From Pseudomonas sp. 10S4 (GTDB lineage: Bacteria > Pseudomonadota > Gammaproteobacteria > Pseudomonadales > Pseudomonadaceae), in NCBI RefSeq assembly GCF_034344865.1, contig NZ_CP133774.1:7068001-7132000 (forward strand): a DNA stretch of 64,000 nucleotides, given 5' to 3'. A program made the position numbers and the translations under genes. This document shows, piece after piece, positions 1 to 8,810 of the stretch. Below the pieces are notes generated by a model, which made no database searches, was not told the DNA's origin, and worked only from the letters and a program-made list of their open reading frames with translations. The first letter of the stretch is position 1, and every line of letters starts with the position of its first letter.

Positions 1-1
1 C

Positions 2-1156
2 GGCGGTCCCTTTGCCTACAGCCGCCGCGCCTTTGGCGAGAAAGGCGGATTGATCGCCGGGATGGCGACACTGATCGAATTTGTCTTCGCCCCGCCCGCG
101 ATCGCCTTGGCGATTGGCGCGTACCTGAATGTGCAGTTTCCAGCGCTTGATCCGAAACACGCAGCCGTCGGCGCCTACATCGTGTTTATGGGCCTGAACA
201 TCCTCGGAGTGAAACTGGCGGCGACGTTCGAATTGGTGGTCTGCGTATTGGCCGTGGCCGAACTGCTGGTGTTTATGGGCGTGGTCGCCCCGGCGTTCAG
301 CTTCAGCAACTTTGCCCTTAACGGCTGGGCCGGTTCCGATGTGTTCAGCATGCCGGCGATTGCCGGGATGTTTGCGGCGATCCCGTTTGCGATCTGGTTT
401 TTCCTGGCCATCGAAGGCGCGGCAATGGCGGCCGAAGAAGCCAAGGACCCGAAACGCACGATTCCGAAAGCCTACATCAGCGGTATCCTGACCCTGGTGC
501 TGCTGGCCATGGGCGTGATGTTCTTTGCCGGTGGCGTCGGTGACTGGCGCACCCTGTCGAACATCAACGACCCGCTGCCGCAAGCGATGAAAGCGGTGGT
601 TGGCGAAAGCTCCGGCTGGTTGCACATGCTGGTGTGGATTGGTCTGTTCGGTTTGGTGGCGAGTTTCCACGGGATCATTCTTGGCTACTCGCGGCAGTTC
701 TTTGCCCTTGCTCGGGCCGGTTACTTGCCGAAATCCCTGGCCAAGCTGTCACGCTTCCAAACCCCGCACCGGGCGATTATTGCCGGCGGCCTGATCGGCA
801 TCGCAGCGATTTACAGCGACGGCTTGATCAACCTCGGCGGCATGACGCTGACGGCGGCGATGATCACCATCGCGGTGTTCGGCGCGATTGTGATGTACAT
901 CATGAGCATGCTCAGCCTGTTCAAACTGCGTAAAACCGAGCCGAACCTGGAACGGACTTTCCGCGCGCCGTGCTATCCGCTGGTGCCGATGATTGCGCTG
1001 GTGCTGGCGGTGGTGTGCCTGGTGGCGATGGCCTGGTTCAACGCATTGATCGGGGTGATCTTCCTCGGCTTCATGGCGGTGGGATTCGTGTACTTCATGC
1101 TCACCGCACAATTGCGTGCCGATGCGCCAGCAGATGCGATGCTGACCGGGCTCTGA
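2..1156 (+). CDS. eat: Ethanolamine permease (APC family), 5' end cut off by the window
   Basis: The frame is open from base 2, and the first ATG-like codon inside (TTG at 50) is not the real start, so the N-terminus lies outside the window. The visible 384 residues are a run of hydrophobic helices of the amino acid-polyamine-organocation permease fold. The opening GGPFAYSRRAFG and the following EFVFAPPAIALAIGAY are the pattern I know from Pseudomonas ethanolamine permeases. It would sit in the inner membrane and import ethanolamine for the EutBC lyase, whose genes are not visible here. The stop codon is followed by about 200 bases without a gene. Family assignment is firm; the substrate rests on recognition of the family sequence. 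Confidence 0.85.
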   Translation, partial: GGPFAYSRRAFGEKGGLIAGMATLIEFVFAPPAIALAIGAYLNVQFPALDPKHAAVGAYIVFMGLNILGVKLAATFELVVCVLAVAELLVFMGVVAPAFSFSNFALNGWAGSDVFSMPAIAGMFAAIPFAIWFFLAIEGAAMAAEEAKDPKRTIPKAYISGILTLVLLAMGVMFFAGGVGDWRTLSNINDPLPQAMKAVVGESSGWLHMLVWIGLFGLVASFHGIILGYSRQFFALARAGYLPKSLAKLSRFQTPHRAIIAGGLIGIAAIYSDGLINLGGMTLTAAMITIAVFGAIVMYIMSMLSLFKLRKTEPNLERTFRAPCYPLVPMIALVLAVVCLVAMAWFNALIGVIFLGFMAVGFVYFMLTAQLRADAPADAMLTGL

Positions 1157-1357
1157 CATGCCGAGCCATCCGATCCTAGGGTGGCAACACACCCTTCGGC
1201 AGCTCCTACAAGGGTGTTTCGGGCGACCGTGACACCGTGCAGGTGAACGAGGCATAACAGGCATAGAATGGAACCACTGCGATTTTCCATCGCTCAAAGT
1301 GGTATGCACGATCGGTTGGCGAAATCCGTCAACCGGCCTGCCCTCAAGGAGAGCCCT

Positions 1358-1525
1358 ATGCCCTGGTATGCCTGGTTGATTCTGGTCGTTGCAATCGGCT
1401 CGATCGTTGGTGGTTTGATGATGTTGCGCGACACCGCCACCAAGGTCGATATGACCGAAGAGCAACGTAAACGCGTCGCCGAACGCAATGCGGAAATGGA
1501 TGCCAAGGAAGCGCAGGACCGCTAA
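1358..1525 (+). CDS. Small membrane protein of the DUF2897 family
   Basis: A 55-residue protein starting at ATG 1358, chosen because AAGGAG lies at 1346-1351 just upstream; a longer in-frame extension to 1268 has no such site. Residues 3-22 form a single hydrophobic helix (WYAWLILVVAIGSIVGGLMM), followed by a charged helix rich in Glu, Arg and Lys (TEEQRKRVAERNAEMDAKE). This matches the short DUF2897 proteins found throughout Pseudomonas, whose function is unknown. It is a single gene followed directly by a terminator hairpin. Confidence 0.8.
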   Translation: MPWYAWLILVVAIGSIVGGLMMLRDTATKVDMTEEQRKRVAERNAEMDAKEAQDR

Positions 1526-1530
1526 ACGAA

Positions 1531-1556
1531 AAACCCCACTCTTGCAGGTGGGGTTT
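1531..1556. terminator. Intrinsic terminator after the DUF2897 gene
   Basis: Nine-base stem AAACCCCAC / GTGGGGTTT with an 8-base loop, starting 6 bases after the stop codon. A-rich sequence before it and T-rich sequence after it would let it work in both directions. Confidence 0.75.
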
Positions 1557-1580
1557 GCTATTGGTCTCAACACAAATCCC

Positions 1581-1712
1581 TGTGGCGAGGGAGCTTGCTC
1601 GCGCTGCGTCGCGCAGCGGCCCTAAAACCGCCGCCTCCTTTCTTGCAGACATACGCATGCATAGGCCTGACGGCTGCTTCGCAGCCGTACGGGAGCAAGC
1701 TCCCTCGCCACA
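1581..1712. repeat. REP doublet (REPIN-like inverted repeat)
   Basis: The left arm begins TGTGGCGAGGGAGCTTGCTC and the right arm ends with its complement GAGCAAGCTCCCTCGCCACA. Inner CGCGCAGCGGCC and GGCTGCTTCGCAGCC segments also form hairpins. The same element recurs near 49.6 kb and 63.7 kb. It fills the space between the DUF2897 terminator and the end of the convergent DUF1989 gene. Confidence 0.85.
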
Positions 1713-1721
1713 AAAGCACGG

Positions 1722-2573
1722 CTACTTTTCCCAATCGGCCTTGGCGATATGCAAGCCATGCAGCCCTTTATATGCAGCACGTTCAGGCTGGCTCCAGCCT
1801 TCGAGCAACGAATCCTCCAACCGATAAATCTCCACCCCCAACGGGCGACACACGCTCAGCGGATCCTGCGCATCCGGCCCCCACATGGCCAGAGACAGGT
1901 CGCCACCCGGGCAGGTCGACAGCGCGCACAACAAATCGATTTCGGCAAAGAACTCCAGGTAGTCGCCCTTCTGCGCCGGGCAGGCCTTCATGAAATACAT
2001 GTCGTCGTGGTTAAGGCCGGTGCACTGGAAGATATTCAGCACGTCATGCACGTCGAACTCGGTCAGGCCATGGGGCAACACGGCGCGGGTCAGGTTCGAA
2101 TGGCAGTGATGATGGAAGTCTTCGCCGGTGAGCATTTTGTTCACATACGGATCGCAGCGCGTGCCCAGCAAATCGTGCAGCCGGCCACCGTGCTCGTCGA
2201 TGCCGTAACCGGCCAGGCTGTCATCGGTGATGGTCACCAGCGGACGCAAAAACGGCAGGTTCGACCAGAGCCGGTCATGGGTGCTGACGTGGGCGCCCTG
2301 CAACTGGCGGGTGCGCGCGGCCCACAGACGTTCCCGTGGGTCATGGGCATTCCAGACGTTGAAATCCCCGACCTGCGGGCCGACCGGCGTGGTCACCCGA
2401 AACACATGCCCGGCCGGCACATGCCAGGCGCGCCCGGTGCGGATCGGCACTTCGAATTGCTCGATCAGCGTGCGCCCGTCCTTCGCATCGCGGACCCGTT
2501 CATAGAACGCCTTGTCAACCTGCAAGGCCGAGCCTTTGCTGACTTGATAGGCCGCCGGATAGTCTTTGTACAT
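1722..2573 (-). CDS. DUF1989 (urea carboxylase-associated) family protein
   Basis: A 283-residue cytosolic protein with the features of the DUF1989 family: QVGDFNVW at residues 67-74, a His/Cys cluster HHHCHSN at 154-160 that probably binds metal, and GDYLEFFAEIDLL with nearby Cys residues toward the C-terminus. Members are associated with urea or amide nitrogen utilisation, but no reaction is established. It starts 15 bases after the stop of the GntR gene upstream on the same strand, so the two probably form one operon, with the regulator responding to whatever small molecule this protein handles. The neighbouring ethanolamine permease suggests, but does not prove, a link to amine catabolism. 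Confidence 0.8.
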   Translation of the reverse strand: MYKDYPAAYQVSKGSALQVDKAFYERVRDAKDGRTLIEQFEVPIRTGRAWHVPAGHVFRVTTPVGPQVGDFNVWNAHDPRERLWAARTRQLQGAHVSTHDRLWSNLPFLRPLVTITDDSLAGYGIDEHGGRLHDLLGTRCDPYVNKMLTGEDFHHHCHSNLTRAVLPHGLTEFDVHDVLNIFQCTGLNHDDMYFMKACPAQKGDYLEFFAEIDLLCALSTCPGGDLSLAMWGPDAQDPLSVCRPLGVEIYRLEDSLLEGWSQPERAAYKGLHGLHIAKADWEK

Positions 2574-2588
2574 GGCACGAATCCTCGA

Positions 2589-3242
2589 TCAGTGATGGGA
2601 AACAGGGGTCAGCATCTGCAACAGCAGTTGCTCGGAATCGTCGAGATACAGGCTCATTTCATCCAGAGCCAGCGCTTTGTTACCGTCTGCCAGCAAGTCG
2701 TGGATCAAACGGTCGCGGGCCAGCCACGGCGCTTGAAAACGCGATTCATCGGGGGCGCTGCAAAACACCAGGCGCAGTTGGGCGACGACGTTGGTGAAGA
2801 ACTCGTCGAACAAGGGGCTACGCAACAACCCGACGATGTGTTGATGAAAGGCCAGGCTATGGGTGCCGACCGCGCGCCAGTCTTCACGATCCCGAGCCAG
2901 TTCGGTGGCCTCCAGGGCTTCGAGCATCCGGTCCGACTGGTACTCACGCAGCGGTTGGCTGGCGCTGATGGCTTGCAATTCCAGGGTACGGCGCACGTTA
3001 AACAGATCCCGCACGTCTTCGACACCGACCCTGCGCACCATCACGCCTTTGTTGCGCACATAGCGCGTCAGCCCTTCCTGCCCCAGACGGTGCAGCGCTT
3101 CGCGAATGGTATTGCGCGATGCGTTGTAGGCCGACACCAGATCGTTTTCCACTAGCGCCATGCCCGGCAGCAAGCGACCGCCAATGATGTCGGCGCGCAA
3201 CTCCCGGGTGATGTGGTCAGCCAGGGACAGTCCGCTGTTCAT
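2589..3242 (-). CDS. GntR-family transcriptional regulator (FCD/FadR subfamily)
   Basis: N-terminal winged helix-turn-helix (LVENDLVSAYNASRNTIREA, then a wing ending YVRNKGVMVRRV), followed by an all-helical FCD ligand-binding domain with the usual early arginine-rich segment DLFNVRRTLELQA. I start it at ATG 3242 because GAGG lies 8 bases upstream; in-frame alternatives are ATG 3248 and TTG 3269. It precedes the DUF1989 gene by 15 bases and probably controls it together with itself. A perfect palindrome sits directly upstream of the start. The effector is not deducible, though FCD domains usually bind small carboxylates through a metal. Confidence 0.85.
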   Translation of the reverse strand: MNSGLSLADHITRELRADIIGGRLLPGMALVENDLVSAYNASRNTIREALHRLGQEGLTRYVRNKGVMVRRVGVEDVRDLFNVRRTLELQAISASQPLREYQSDRMLEALEATELARDREDWRAVGTHSLAFHQHIVGLLRSPLFDEFFTNVVAQLRLVFCSAPDESRFQAPWLARDRLIHDLLADGNKALALDEMSLYLDDSEQLLLQMLTPVSHH

Positions 3243-3256
3243 GCTCATCGCCTCAT

Positions 3257-3271
3257 GATTGTTCAACAATC
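3257..3271. promoter_or_regulatory. Candidate GntR operator
   Basis: Perfect 15-base palindrome GATTGTT-C-AACAATC just upstream of the GntR start codon. Size and symmetry fit an FCD-type GntR dimer site, so autoregulation is likely. This is inference from position and symmetry only. Confidence 0.5.
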
Positions 3272-3418
3272 GTTGACGAGAGAGTAATCATTATTCATGC
3301 CAAGTAGCTGGACACCTCTGGACCCAGTCAGACGCATCTGCATGCTTTTTAGAAGTAGAAGTACAGTCACCATTCAACATTCATTGGTTAATATGGCGCA
3401 TTGTTGTGGAGAATAAAG

Positions 3419-3976
3419 ATGCGTTACTCGCAGGACCATAAAGCCCAGACCCACCAACGCATCATCAAGGAAGCATCAGCACGCTTTCGCCGCGACGGTA
3501 TCGGTGCGACTGGCTTGCAACCGCTGATGAAAGCGCTGGGCCTTACCCATGGCGGCTTTTACTCACACTTCAAATCCAAGGATGAACTGGTTGAAAAGGC
3601 CTTGGTGGCCGCTGGCGAAGAAGTCGAGGGATTGTGCGCCGAGCTGTTCGCGTCGGAGCATCCGCTGGACGCGTTCATCGACACCTATTTGTCCGAATGG
3701 CACCAGACATCGCCCCATGAAGGGTGCCCGCTGCCAACCATGTCGTCGGAGCTCGGGCTGCGCGGGCAGCCGAGCCCGACCAGCGATACGGTGCTCAATG
3801 CACGACTCGAACAGGTGCAAGGCACCCTTGAAGGCGAAGATGCCGCCGAGCGCAGCATCGTTATCATGTCGACCCTGATTGGCGCACTGCTGCTCTCTCG
3901 CAGTGTCGAGAACACCGAGCTGGCTCAGCGGATTCTCGACGTCACTCGCGATCACCTCAAGCAGTCCAAAGACTAG
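3419..3976 (+). CDS. TetR-family transcriptional regulator
   Basis: A 185-residue protein with an N-terminal TetR helix-turn-helix: RIIKEASARFRRDG, then GLQPLMKALGLTHGGFYSHF with the typical GGFYxHFxSKDEL ending. The C-terminal half is the all-helical ligand and dimerisation domain. ATG 3419 is used because GGAG lies 8 bases before it; the in-frame codon at 3401 lacks a site. The gene converges on the KAS-II-like gene, and their stop codons share the tetranucleotide CTAG at 3973-3976. It is a good candidate regulator of the SDR and KAS genes that run toward it. The ligand is unknown. Confidence 0.85.
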   Translation: MRYSQDHKAQTHQRIIKEASARFRRDGIGATGLQPLMKALGLTHGGFYSHFKSKDELVEKALVAAGEEVEGLCAELFASEHPLDAFIDTYLSEWHQTSPHEGCPLPTMSSELGLRGQPSPTSDTVLNARLEQVQGTLEGEDAAERSIVIMSTLIGALLLSRSVENTELAQRILDVTRDHLKQSKD

Positions 3977-5245
3977 CCCTGCCAGCGCTTGAACAATACG
4001 CTGGCATTTACCCCCAAATCCGAAGCCGTTGGACAGCGCGTATTCGATAGGCATCGAACGTGCCTGGCCATGGACGATGTCCACCCCTTGCGCCGCCGGA
4101 TCCGGGCTATCGAAATTGAGGGTGGCGGGAACGATCTGATCTCGGATAGCCAACAGCGTGAAGATCGCCTCGATCCCGCCGGCCGCACCAAGCAGATGTC
4201 CGGTAGCCGACTTGGTCGATGTCACTGCAATCTTGTTATCCGTCCCGAACAACGACTTGATCGCTGCCAACTCACCCAAATCACCGACGGGTGTCGAGGT
4301 AGCGTGTGCATTGAGGTGCTGGACCTGCGCCGGCGAAATGCCTGCCTGCGCCAATGCCAACGACATCGCCCGACGCGCTCCGCTGCCATCCTCGGGGCCA
4401 GCAGTCAGGTGATAGGCATCAGCGCTGGTGCCGTAGCCGACCAGTTCCGCGATGGGCTGAGCACCACGAGCTAACGCGTGTTCAAGGGATTCGATCACCA
4501 GAAGACCGGAGCCCTCCCCCATCACAAAGCCATCGCGACCACTGTCGAACGGCCGCGAGGCGCGCTCCGGAGTCTCGTTGAAGCCGCTGGACAAGGCCCG
4601 GGCAGCGGCAAAACCGGCCAAGCTGACGCGATCGATTGCCGCTTCCGCCCCACCGCACACCGCAATATCCGCCTCACCACAACGAATCAGCCGCGCCGCA
4701 TCACCAATTGCCTGAACACCCGCCGCACAGGCGGTGACCGGTGCGCCCAACGGGCCTTTGAAACCATGCTGGATCGAAACATGGCCAGCCGCGAGATTGA
4801 CCAGAAACGACGGAATAGTGAACGGCGACAAACGTCGTGGCCCCCGACTGTCAGTGGTGCGCACCGCATCGGCTATCGCGCCAAAACCGCCAACACCCGA
4901 GCCGATGATGGTCGCCGTCCGTTCCTGAGCGTTGGCGTCCAGGGCTTGCCAATCGGCTTGCTCCAGCGCCTGGCGTGCGGCCTCCATGGCAAACAGGATG
5001 AAGCGATCCATCTTCTTTTGCTCTTTGGGCAGCGTTGCCCGATCCGGGTCGAAACCCGCTTCCGCATCTTCAGCCAGGGTCGGCACAGCGCCACCGACCT
5101 TGGCCGGCAAATCGGCAACCACCTCATCCGGCAACGCCCGCAATCCGGAACGTCCGGCCAACAAACGCGCCCAGACCGCCTCGACACCGCTACCCAGCGG
5201 CGACACCAGGCCCATTCCTGTTACAACCACTCGACGATCATTCAT
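3973..5245 (-). pseudogene. Beta-ketoacyl-ACP synthase II (FabF-like), frameshifted near its C-terminus
   Basis: A KAS-II condensing enzyme of about 424 residues with catalytic Cys173 in TACAAG, His314 in NAHATSTPVGD and His350 in KSATGHLLGAAGG. It starts at MNDRRVVVTGMGLVSP. As sequenced, the frame breaks at a run of five C at 4011-4015 (five G on the coding strand). The family ending FGFGGVNASVLFKRW continues in another frame and stops at 3973, sharing CTAG with the TetR gene stop. Unshifted, the ORF would run 560 codons antisense to the TetR gene, which is implausible. Seven G would restore the frame with both expected glycines. Being one of several FabF paralogues, it probably serves a special fatty acid or secondary-metabolite role with the adjacent SDR. 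Confidence 0.85.
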
Positions 5246-5277
5246 ACCGCATTCACCTCAAGCCGATACATGGCGCC

Positions 5278-6072
5278 TCACTTATAGCGTGCGGCGGCTT
5301 TGTCTCGGGACAAGTTCGGCGCCATCACATGACGGGCCGCAACAAAGGCTTCCCATTCGCTGGCCTGTGGCAAGGAAGGAATGGTGATCAACTCACCCTG
5401 GTCCAGACCAGCCAAGGCAGCGTCGACCATTTCCCCTGCGTCCATGACCATTTCCGCCGGTATGCCACTGGCGTCGATACCGGAACGCTCCCAGATTTCG
5501 GTGCGTGTTACCCCAGGCAACACCGCTTGAACCTGGACCCCGGTGCCATTGAGTTCAGTGTTCAATGACTGAGTCAGACTCAGAACATACGCCTTGCTGG
5601 CGCTGTAAGTCGCGTTGAACCGCTCAGGGAACAAGGCGACTACCGACGCGATATTGATGATCGTCCCTCGCCCAGCCTTGGTAAAACTAGCGGCTGCGGC
5701 CGAGGCCAATCGTGTAACCGTGGTGACGTTGAGCTGAATCAGGCGCTCCAGTTGCTCCATATCGGCGTTGGCCAACAAACCATCGGCCGCGACGCCGGCG
5801 TTGTTGAGCAACAGGCTGATACTGGAATCACTGCGCAGGCGTTGCTCGAGTTTGAGCACTTCATCCTTTTGCGTCAGGTCTGCCTTGAGCACTTCGACCT
5901 TGATTCCATACTCTGAACGCAGCTTGCTCGCCGCCGCCTCCAGCCGCTGCTCGTCGCGTGCCACCAACAACAAATCAAAACCACGGGCCGCCAAACGCTC
6001 GGCGTAAACCGCCCCGATGCCCGAAGAGGCGCCGGTAACAAGGGCCGTGCCTTGAGACTGGACTGAATTCAT
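5278..6072 (-). CDS. Short-chain dehydrogenase/reductase
   Basis: A classical 264-residue SDR: cofactor loop TGASSGIG at residues 13-20, NNAG at 90-93, and the catalytic set Ser143, Tyr156 and Lys160 (YSASK). ATG 6072 is preceded by CAGGAG at good spacing; the frame is open to 6126 without a better site. It lies about 30 bases upstream of the KAS-II-like gene on the same strand, so the two are probably co-transcribed. That pairing suggests a ketoreductase acting on a beta-keto or aldehyde intermediate made by the synthase. The substrate is not known. The 190 bases upstream are AT-rich and would hold the promoter. Confidence 0.82.
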   Translation of the reverse strand: MNSVQSQGTALVTGASSGIGAVYAERLAARGFDLLLVARDEQRLEAAASKLRSEYGIKVEVLKADLTQKDEVLKLEQRLRSDSSISLLLNNAGVAADGLLANADMEQLERLIQLNVTTVTRLASAAAASFTKAGRGTIINIASVVALFPERFNATYSASKAYVLSLTQSLNTELNGTGVQVQAVLPGVTRTEIWERSGIDASGIPAEMVMDAGEMVDAALAGLDQGELITIPSLPQASEWEAFVAARHVMAPNLSRDKAAARYK

Positions 6073-6217
6073 GACTGTGCTCCTGAGGAATGCTTGAGGA
6101 AGACGAGCGCCAGTGCGCTTCGGCAATTTATTATAGGCATAATCAAAACACCATATGATAGTCGTAATTTTTTAAATCCCGACGAAAGGGAGCACATCGA
6201 CGCTTTCGCCAGAATGC

Positions 6218-6241
6218 AAAAAGGCCGGTCAATGACCGGCC
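6218..6241 (-). terminator. Intrinsic terminator after the ComEA-like gene
   Basis: Self-complementary GGCCGGTCAATGACCGGCC at 6223-6241 gives a 7-9 bp GC stem. Read on the minus strand it is followed by five T, about 20 bases past the ComEA-like stop codon. Confidence 0.8.
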
Positions 6242-6262
6242 TCTTGGCGTTGATCTACAAGC

Positions 6263-6598
6263 TTAGTTCACTTGGAGCTTTTCACGATTCCTGTCCAGAA
6301 TCGCCTTGCCGATCCCTTTCACTTCCAGCAACTCGTCCACGGATGCAAACGGCCCGTTTGTCTCACGATACGCAACAATCGCCTTGGCCTTGGCTTCACC
6401 GACGCCGGCCAGTTCGCGCTGCAGTGTCGGGGCATCCGCACCGTTCAGATCAATTTTTTCGCCCTGCGCCTTGGCGGCAACGTCCAGCACCATCGGTGCA
6501 TTGACAGCCTCAGGCTTGGCCGCGGGTGCCGCGATCGCCGCGATAGAAGCGCTGGTAAGCAGTGCAAAAACCAAGGAGGAGAAATAGCCTGTACGCAT
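6263..6598 (-). CDS. ComEA-like helix-hairpin-helix protein
   Basis: A 111-residue exported protein. The first 25 or so residues (MRTGYFSSLVFALLTSASIA...) form a signal peptide. The C-terminal 65 residues carry two helix-hairpin-helix motifs: LNGADAPTLQRELAGVGEAK and ASVDELLEVKGIGKAILDRN. In the ComEA family this domain binds double-stranded DNA non-specifically in the periplasm during uptake. Start ATG 6598 follows GGAG at 8 bases. In P. aeruginosa a comEA-like gene also lies just beyond wbpM, so this marks the distal border of the O-antigen locus. Confidence 0.85.
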   Translation of the reverse strand: MRTGYFSSLVFALLTSASIAAIAAPAAKPEAVNAPMVLDVAAKAQGEKIDLNGADAPTLQRELAGVGEAKAKAIVAYRETNGPFASVDELLEVKGIGKAILDRNREKLQVN

Positions 6599-6624
6599 AA
6601 GTGAAGCTCCATGACATCGATTGA

Positions 6625-6649
6625 GAAAAGCAGCTTTTCCGAAGCTGCT
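6625..6649 (-). terminator. Intrinsic terminator after wbpM
   Basis: Eight-base stem AGCAGCTT / AAGCTGCT (6629-6636 with 6642-6649) and a 5-base loop. On the minus strand the T-rich stretch ttttctc follows. It closes the O-antigen cluster. Confidence 0.7.
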
Positions 6650-6711
6650 CCCCAAATTTAGGCGATGTGATGAAGCTGTCAAAAGTGTGTACGTTACAGG
6701 ATGTGAAACAA

Positions 6712-8706
6712 TCAGGGTTCGAGACGACGTTCCTGATAAATCCAGTCGACGATCTCGCCATCCGGGTTGTAGCCGCTGACGGTGTCGCGCAGGAGTTGAC
6801 GGACGCGGGAGTAATCGTCTTGCTCAACGGCGTTAAGCAAATCCGTCAAACGCCCCTTGAGCACGTCCCATGGCAGGTGATCTTCATTGGCGCTCATAAT
6901 CATCGGATGCTGAGTCGCCACGACGTTGTCACCGATCAGCAATTCTTCGTAGAGTTTTTCGCCCGGCCGCAACCCTGTGAACTCGATGGAGATGTCGCCT
7001 TGAAGATTTTTATCAGAACGAATACTCAAGCCGGACAAGTGAATCATCTTCTCCGCGAGCTCGACAATTTTTACCGGTTCGCCCATGTCCAACACGAAAA
7101 CATCACCACCCTGCCCCATGGAACCGGCCTGGATCACCAGTTGTGCGGATTCGGGGATGGTCATGAAGTAGCGAGTAATTTTCGGGTGCGTGACGGTCAA
7201 TGGGCCACCCGATTTGATCTGGCTGTGGAACAGCGGAATCACTGAACCGGAAGAGCCCAGTACATTGCCAAAGCGCACCATGGTAAATCGGGTCTTGTTC
7301 ACGCGCGACACATTGGCCTTGTCGCCGAACAACACGGGAGCAATTTCGCGGCTGAGAGCTTGAAGGGTCAACTCGGCGAGACGCTTGGTACTGCCCATGA
7401 CATTAGTCGGACGTACAGCTTTGTCGGTAGAGATCAATACGAAATTGGCAACACCCGACTGTAAAGCAGCCTGAGCCGTGTTGAGTGTACCGATGACGTT
7501 ATTGAGCACTCCTTCGGCGATATTGTGCTCGACCATGGGCACATGCTTGTAAGCCGCGGCATGGTAGACCGTGTCTACGCGCCAAGTCTTCATCACATCC
7601 AGGAGTTTATCCTTATGGCGGATAGAGCCCAGGATCGGCAACAACTTGACCGATACTGACTCGCGACAGCCACGCTGTTCCAACTCCGAAATAATGCTGT
7701 AGAGATTGAACTCACTGTGCTCAAACAGCAAAAGCGTGGTCGGACCCAGCGAGAATATCTGTCGGCAAAGCTCAGAACCGATCGACCCGCCCGCACCAGT
7801 CACCATGACAGTCTTGCCCTTGATACAACGAGCGAGCAGATCAGGTTGCGCGGGTACGGAGTCGCGGCCCAGCAAGTCCGCGATATCGACTTCCTGAATA
7901 TCCTCGACCTTCACCCGCCCACTGGCGAGGTCGGTGAAGTTGGGAACACTGCGAATGTGAAGCGGAAAACCTTCCAGCAGATTGAGAATTTCCCTGCGAC
8001 GTGCACGAGTAGATGATGGCAGGGCCAAGAGGATTTCCTGGGCGCCCGTAACATCGATCATCTGTTGAATGTGTTTTGGTTTATAGACCTGGAGGCCGGA
8101 AATAGAGCGGTCCGCGATACTCGCGTCGTCGTCGATAAATGCCACAGGGCGCATCACTCGGCCCATGCGAAGTGCCGCCACCAGCTGATTGCCAGCGACG
8201 CCTGCGCCATAGATAGCAACCTTGGTCAAGCCATCGTCCCGATTGGTGAACGGTACGTGCTGCGCAGCGGTGAACCAATCACCCATGAAGTATTGGCGCA
8301 TGCACAGGCGCAGACCGCCGATGATCACCATGCTCAACCACCAGTAGTTGAAGATGATGGAGCGTGGGACGACGGCCTGGTGATTGCTGTACCAATAGAC
8401 GACAACCGCCAGGATCAGCGATGACAGGCTAACCGCCTTGACGATTGCGATCAGGGCATCGTTACCGAAATAACGCATGACCGCGCGGTACATGCCGAAA
8501 CGTATGAAGAGCGGGATAGCGACAATTGGGGCACAGGCAAAAAGCCACAGATGGGCTTTGAGCGGATTGTACATATCGTCTATGCCAAGGCGGACAATGA
8601 ACGCCAACCACAGGGCAAGCCACACCAATACCGTGTCGGTGGCCACCTGAATCAACCTTTTGCGCCGCCGGGGAAGCCCCAGCAGATACGCTCTGACCTT
8701 ATCCAT
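6712..8706 (-). CDS. wbpM: UDP-GlcNAc 4,6-dehydratase, WbpM/CapD family
   Basis: A 664-residue inner-membrane protein: four N-terminal transmembrane helices, a first nucleotide-binding-like domain (YGAGVAGNQLV), then the catalytic SDR domain with VTGAGGSIGSE. In place of Tyr the active site has Met in STDKAVRPTNVMGSTK, the Ser-Met-Lys arrangement of the large WbpM-type enzymes. It converts UDP-GlcNAc to the 4-keto-6-deoxy sugar, precursor of D-QuiNAc or D-FucNAc. ATG 8706 matches the usual WbpM start; GTG codons just upstream are possible. It is the last gene of the O-antigen cluster and is intact, unlike the two genes before it. Confidence 0.93.
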   Translation of the reverse strand: MDKVRAYLLGLPRRRKRLIQVATDTVLVWLALWLAFIVRLGIDDMYNPLKAHLWLFACAPIVAIPLFIRFGMYRAVMRYFGNDALIAIVKAVSLSSLILAVVVYWYSNHQAVVPRSIIFNYWWLSMVIIGGLRLCMRQYFMGDWFTAAQHVPFTNRDDGLTKVAIYGAGVAGNQLVAALRMGRVMRPVAFIDDDASIADRSISGLQVYKPKHIQQMIDVTGAQEILLALPSSTRARRREILNLLEGFPLHIRSVPNFTDLASGRVKVEDIQEVDIADLLGRDSVPAQPDLLARCIKGKTVMVTGAGGSIGSELCRQIFSLGPTTLLLFEHSEFNLYSIISELEQRGCRESVSVKLLPILGSIRHKDKLLDVMKTWRVDTVYHAAAYKHVPMVEHNIAEGVLNNVIGTLNTAQAALQSGVANFVLISTDKAVRPTNVMGSTKRLAELTLQALSREIAPVLFGDKANVSRVNKTRFTMVRFGNVLGSSGSVIPLFHSQIKSGGPLTVTHPKITRYFMTIPESAQLVIQAGSMGQGGDVFVLDMGEPVKIVELAEKMIHLSGLSIRSDKNLQGDISIEFTGLRPGEKLYEELLIGDNVVATQHPMIMSANEDHLPWDVLKGRLTDLLNAVEQDDYSRVRQLLRDTVSGYNPDGEIVDWIYQERRLEP

Positions 8707-8810
8707 AAATCCGCCCACCACTCAGTACTCTCTCTTAAACAGCCTACATCGTTCGGCTAAGCCTTCCGGTACAGGAATAGCACTGTAATCCCAAACGACA
8801 AGAGTTTCCG

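Noticed and set aside
1749..3155. A 468-codon plus-strand ORF opposite the DUF1989 and GntR genes
   Set aside because: Antisense to two genes with clear families; no ribosome site and no domain.
3563..3972. C-terminal extension of the KAS-II-like protein to 560 residues
   Set aside because: It is read-through after the frame break, antisense to the TetR gene; the natural C-terminus lies in the shifted frame and ends at 3973.
6127..6262. TTAT-N4-ATAA palindrome upstream of the SDR gene as a TetR operator
   Set aside because: The half-sites are only four bases in an AT-rich stretch, too weak to separate from chance.
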